From assembly GCA_947503175.1 (NCBI GenBank), contig CANNCO010000003.1, positions 69,501 through 133,500 on the forward strand: a DNA stretch of 64,000 nucleotides, given 5' to 3'. Source of the stretch: an uncultured Paracoccaceae bacterium (GTDB lineage Bacteria > Pseudomonadota > Alphaproteobacteria > Rhodobacterales > Rhodobacteraceae). Below are positions 62,315 through 64,000 of the stretch, in pieces. The notes below the pieces were generated by a model. The model made no database searches and had not been told where the DNA came from. It was given only the letters and a program-made list of their open reading frames with translations. Position numbers and translations under genes: made by a program. Within the stretch, counting starts at the first letter, position 1; each line of letters opens with the position of its first letter.

Positions 62315-63425
62315 CGTCCTCGTAATAGGCGGTGGAATTGTCGGACAAGTTGCATCGATAGAACTGGCGCGGGCTGGGGCCCGCGTGACAGTTGTCGATG
62401 CCGGGATCAACGCGGGCTCTGACGCCAACGCGGGCAGCTTGCATGTGCAGATGCAAAGCCGGTTTATCCGCTTATACCCTGAACTCGTCCCGAACGTAGA
62501 GGCGTCACTGCCGCTATACTGCGCCGCCGCGGACGAATGGGAGCGGATGGATCAGGAAATCGGAGGGCTGGAGCTTGTGCGCAAAGGTGGGCTCATGCTT
62601 GCCGAGGATCCAGCGCAACTCGACTTTCTGGAAGGCAAAGCCGCGCGCGAGGCAGATATGGGGCTGCGGGTCGAGATGCTTGACCGACCGGCGCTGGAAC
62701 GAATTGCTCCATGGCTTGGCCCGCAAATCATTGGCGCAGAACTCTGTTCGAATGAGGGTAAGGTCAATCCGCTTGCTGCCGGTTTGCGGTTGCGCGCGCG
62801 GGCCAAAGACCTTGGCGTTCGCTTTCACACGGATCGGATCCGTGATCTTTCAATTGGCCGTCGGGTCAAGGCGCTGGGGGAAAAGACGACATATGACGCA
62901 GACCGTGTCGTGGTGGCCTGCGCCTGGGGCGCGGGCGATATTATCCGCTCTCACGGCGCGGCAATCCCAACCAAGGCAGAGCCTCTGCACATGAATATCA
63001 CGGAACCCTGCGCGGCGTCGATTGAACAGCTTGTTCAGCATGCAGAACGTTCCCTTACGCTCAAACAGTTCAAATCTGGCCAGATCGTGATCGGCGGCGG
63101 CTGGCCGGCCCGCGACAGCGGCCCGGGACGGGTTCCGCAGGTCAAAGCAAATTCGCTGCTCGGAAATGTTTCGCTTGCCGCGCAACTTGTTCCGTCGATC
63201 GGCCACGTTCGGGTTCTTCGCACCTGGGCCGGGATGAACACCACAATCGACGGCGCATCCGTGATCGGCCCCCTACCGGGCATGGACCGGGTTGTTGTCG
63301 CAATTCCAGGCGACGCGGGTTACACCCTTGGCCCGTTGGTGGCAAAATGGGCGGCCGCCTGTATTCTGGGCACGGCTGATCAAACCGAAATCGCTCAGTT
63401 CAGCCCAGCGCGCTTTGCCGCCTGA
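62304..63425 (+). CDS. FAD-dependent D-amino-acid/opine oxidase, HcnC type
   Basis: A 373-residue DAO-superfamily catalytic flavoprotein: VLVIGGGIVGQVASIELARAG at the N-terminus, SDANAGSLHVQMQ near residue 40, GDAGYTLGPLVAKWAA at the end. It overlaps the fused HcnAB gene, so the two products surely form a complex. It probably oxidises a secondary amine, N-alkyl or D-amino acid to an imine. It ends three bases before the convergent IclR gene. Confidence 0.92.
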   Translation: MVTDVLVIGGGIVGQVASIELARAGARVTVVDAGINAGSDANAGSLHVQMQSRFIRLYPELVPNVEASLPLYCAAADEWERMDQEIGGLELVRKGGLMLAEDPAQLDFLEGKAAREADMGLRVEMLDRPALERIAPWLGPQIIGAELCSNEGKVNPLAAGLRLRARAKDLGVRFHTDRIRDLSIGRRVKALGEKTTYDADRVVVACAWGAGDIIRSHGAAIPTKAEPLHMNITEPCAASIEQLVQHAERSLTLKQFKSGQIVIGGGWPARDSGPGRVPQVKANSLLGNVSLAAQLVPSIGHVRVLRTWAGMNTTIDGASVIGPLPGMDRVVVAIPGDAGYTLGPLVAKWAAACILGTADQTEIAQFSPARFAA

Positions 63426-63428
63426 CGG

Positions 63429-64000
63429 TTATCCCTTTAGCGCATTCGAGATGTTCGTAACCGTCGACTGCAACTTGGGAAGTATCTCTGAGATCATCTC
63501 TTCCGGTGACATCCGCAATGTCGGCACCGCGACGTTTATCGCTCCCACCAACACACCCGCGCTCGTCTTGACCGGCACCGAGACCGACATCAGCCCGATC
63601 TCAAGCTCCTGATCCACAAACGACCAGCCGCGATCCCGCGTCTCTTCCAGCACCCGGCGAAACTCTTTCGGGTCTGAGACGGTCTTGTCCGTCATCTTTA
63701 TCAGTTCAATTTTGCGCAAGATCTCGGGCCACTTCTCCTCTGGCTGCGCAGCCAAAAGAACACGGCCGTTGGCTGTGCAATGGGCGGGAAACCGAGCGCC
63801 AACTGAAATCCCGACACTGATCACGCGGTGGTACTGTGCGCCGGATACGTAAACGACATCGAAACCATCCAGAACGGCCGCCGAAACGCTTTCGCGGGTG
63901 TCTTCGGACAGATGGTCGATAAAGGGCTTTGCAATTTCCCAAACCCCTTTTGATGACAAGACCGAGTGCCCAAGCTCCAGAACCTGAGGCGTCAGATCAA
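63429..64000 (-). CDS. IclR-family regulator, PcaR/PobR type (partial, runs off right edge)
   Basis: The C-terminal 190 residues or so of an IclR-family regulator are present; the N-terminal winged helix lies beyond base 64000. The open frame continues to the edge (LTPQVLELGHSV, then WEIAKPFIDHL), and AAVLDGFDVVYVSG and CTANGRVLLA follow as in PcaR/PcaU/PobR-type proteins. This fits the three-half-site operators found upstream of four units in the island, which it most likely binds. PcaR-type regulators are often activators that respond to a pathway intermediate. Confidence 0.9.
   Translation of the reverse strand, partial: DLTPQVLELGHSVLSSKGVWEIAKPFIDHLSEDTRESVSAAVLDGFDVVYVSGAQYHRVISVGISVGARFPAHCTANGRVLLAAQPEEKWPEILRKIELIKMTDKTVSDPKEFRRVLEETRDRGWSFVDQELEIGLMSVSVPVKTSAGVLVGAINVAVPTLRMSPEEMISEILPKLQSTVTNISNALKG

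Noticed and set aside
1-64000. CRISPR array, prophage, conjugation or toxin-antitoxin system
   Set aside because: No regularly spaced repeats and no genes with motifs of these systems were seen. The only mobile-element traces are the two IS6-type relics.

Overview
The window looks like accessory, catabolism-rich chromosome or plasmid DNA from a high-GC alphaproteobacterium, most likely a member of the Rhodobacterales (Roseobacter-type). The grounds are base composition, the abundance of TRAP, peptide, sugar and amino-acid ABC uptake systems, many D-amino-acid/opine-type FAD oxidases, and IS6-family remnants of a type I associate with that order. No replication, phage or CRISPR functions are seen. 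One tRNA gene, tRNA-Arg(CCU), is present.

Layout. (1) 0-2.6 kb: a SAM methyltransferase, a LacI-type regulator resembling the gluconate repressor, and tRNA-Arg. (2) 2.7-10.1 kb: an IclR-controlled unit on the minus strand with an aldehyde dehydrogenase, a small coupled ORF, a ThDP-dependent 2-oxoacid enzyme and a DctPQM TRAP importer. A palindromic operator lies in the divergent promoter. (3) 10.6-17 kb: a peptide/opine ABC importer with a Tat-type signal on its binding protein and a fused double ATPase, ending in a tandem DUF427 protein. (4) 17-33.6 kb: DapA-like lyase, class III aminotransferase, a split HcnA/HcnB/HcnC-type dehydrogenase, GntR/FCD regulator, enolase-superfamily dehydratase, MFS exporter, 2-hydroxyacid dehydrogenase, a second peptide-type ABC importer and an M24 peptidase. 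Near-identical GTCGAC-N-(G/A)TATAC sites precede five transcription units here and tie them into one probable GntR regulon. (5) 33.7-45 kb: a scar zone with a truncated MocR-type gene, a lower-GC orphan membrane protein and two degenerate IS6-family transposases. These remnants flank a LacI-controlled sugar ABC cluster with a GH63-type hydrolase. One permease there carries a DUF11-like periplasmic insertion. (6) 45-64 kb: a second catabolic island with a polar-amino-acid ABC importer, GST, three SDRs, AcoX-like NAD-kinase homologue, a diverged two-subunit glycine-dehydrogenase-like pair, DapA-like lyase, old-yellow-enzyme homologue, TIM-barrel isomerase, hydroxyacyl-CoA-dehydrogenase-like enzyme, a fused HcnA-HcnB protein, two HcnC-like oxidases and an IclR/PcaR-type regulator running off the right edge.

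How it fits together. Regions 4 and 6 are two paralogous-looking solutions to the same problem. Each has a periplasmic importer for an amino-acid-like compound, an FeS/FAD dehydrogenase that probably oxidises a C-N bond, a DapA-type lyase, and reductases or dehydrogenases for the carbon skeleton. Each is controlled by its own regulator through repeated operators that can be read in the sequence. In region 6 the operator has the three-half-site form known for PcaU/PobR-type IclR proteins and precedes four promoter regions. The substrates are not deducible from sequence alone. Region 6, with a glycine-dehydrogenase-like pair lacking any neighbouring GcvT or GcvH, is the best candidate for an undescribed pathway.
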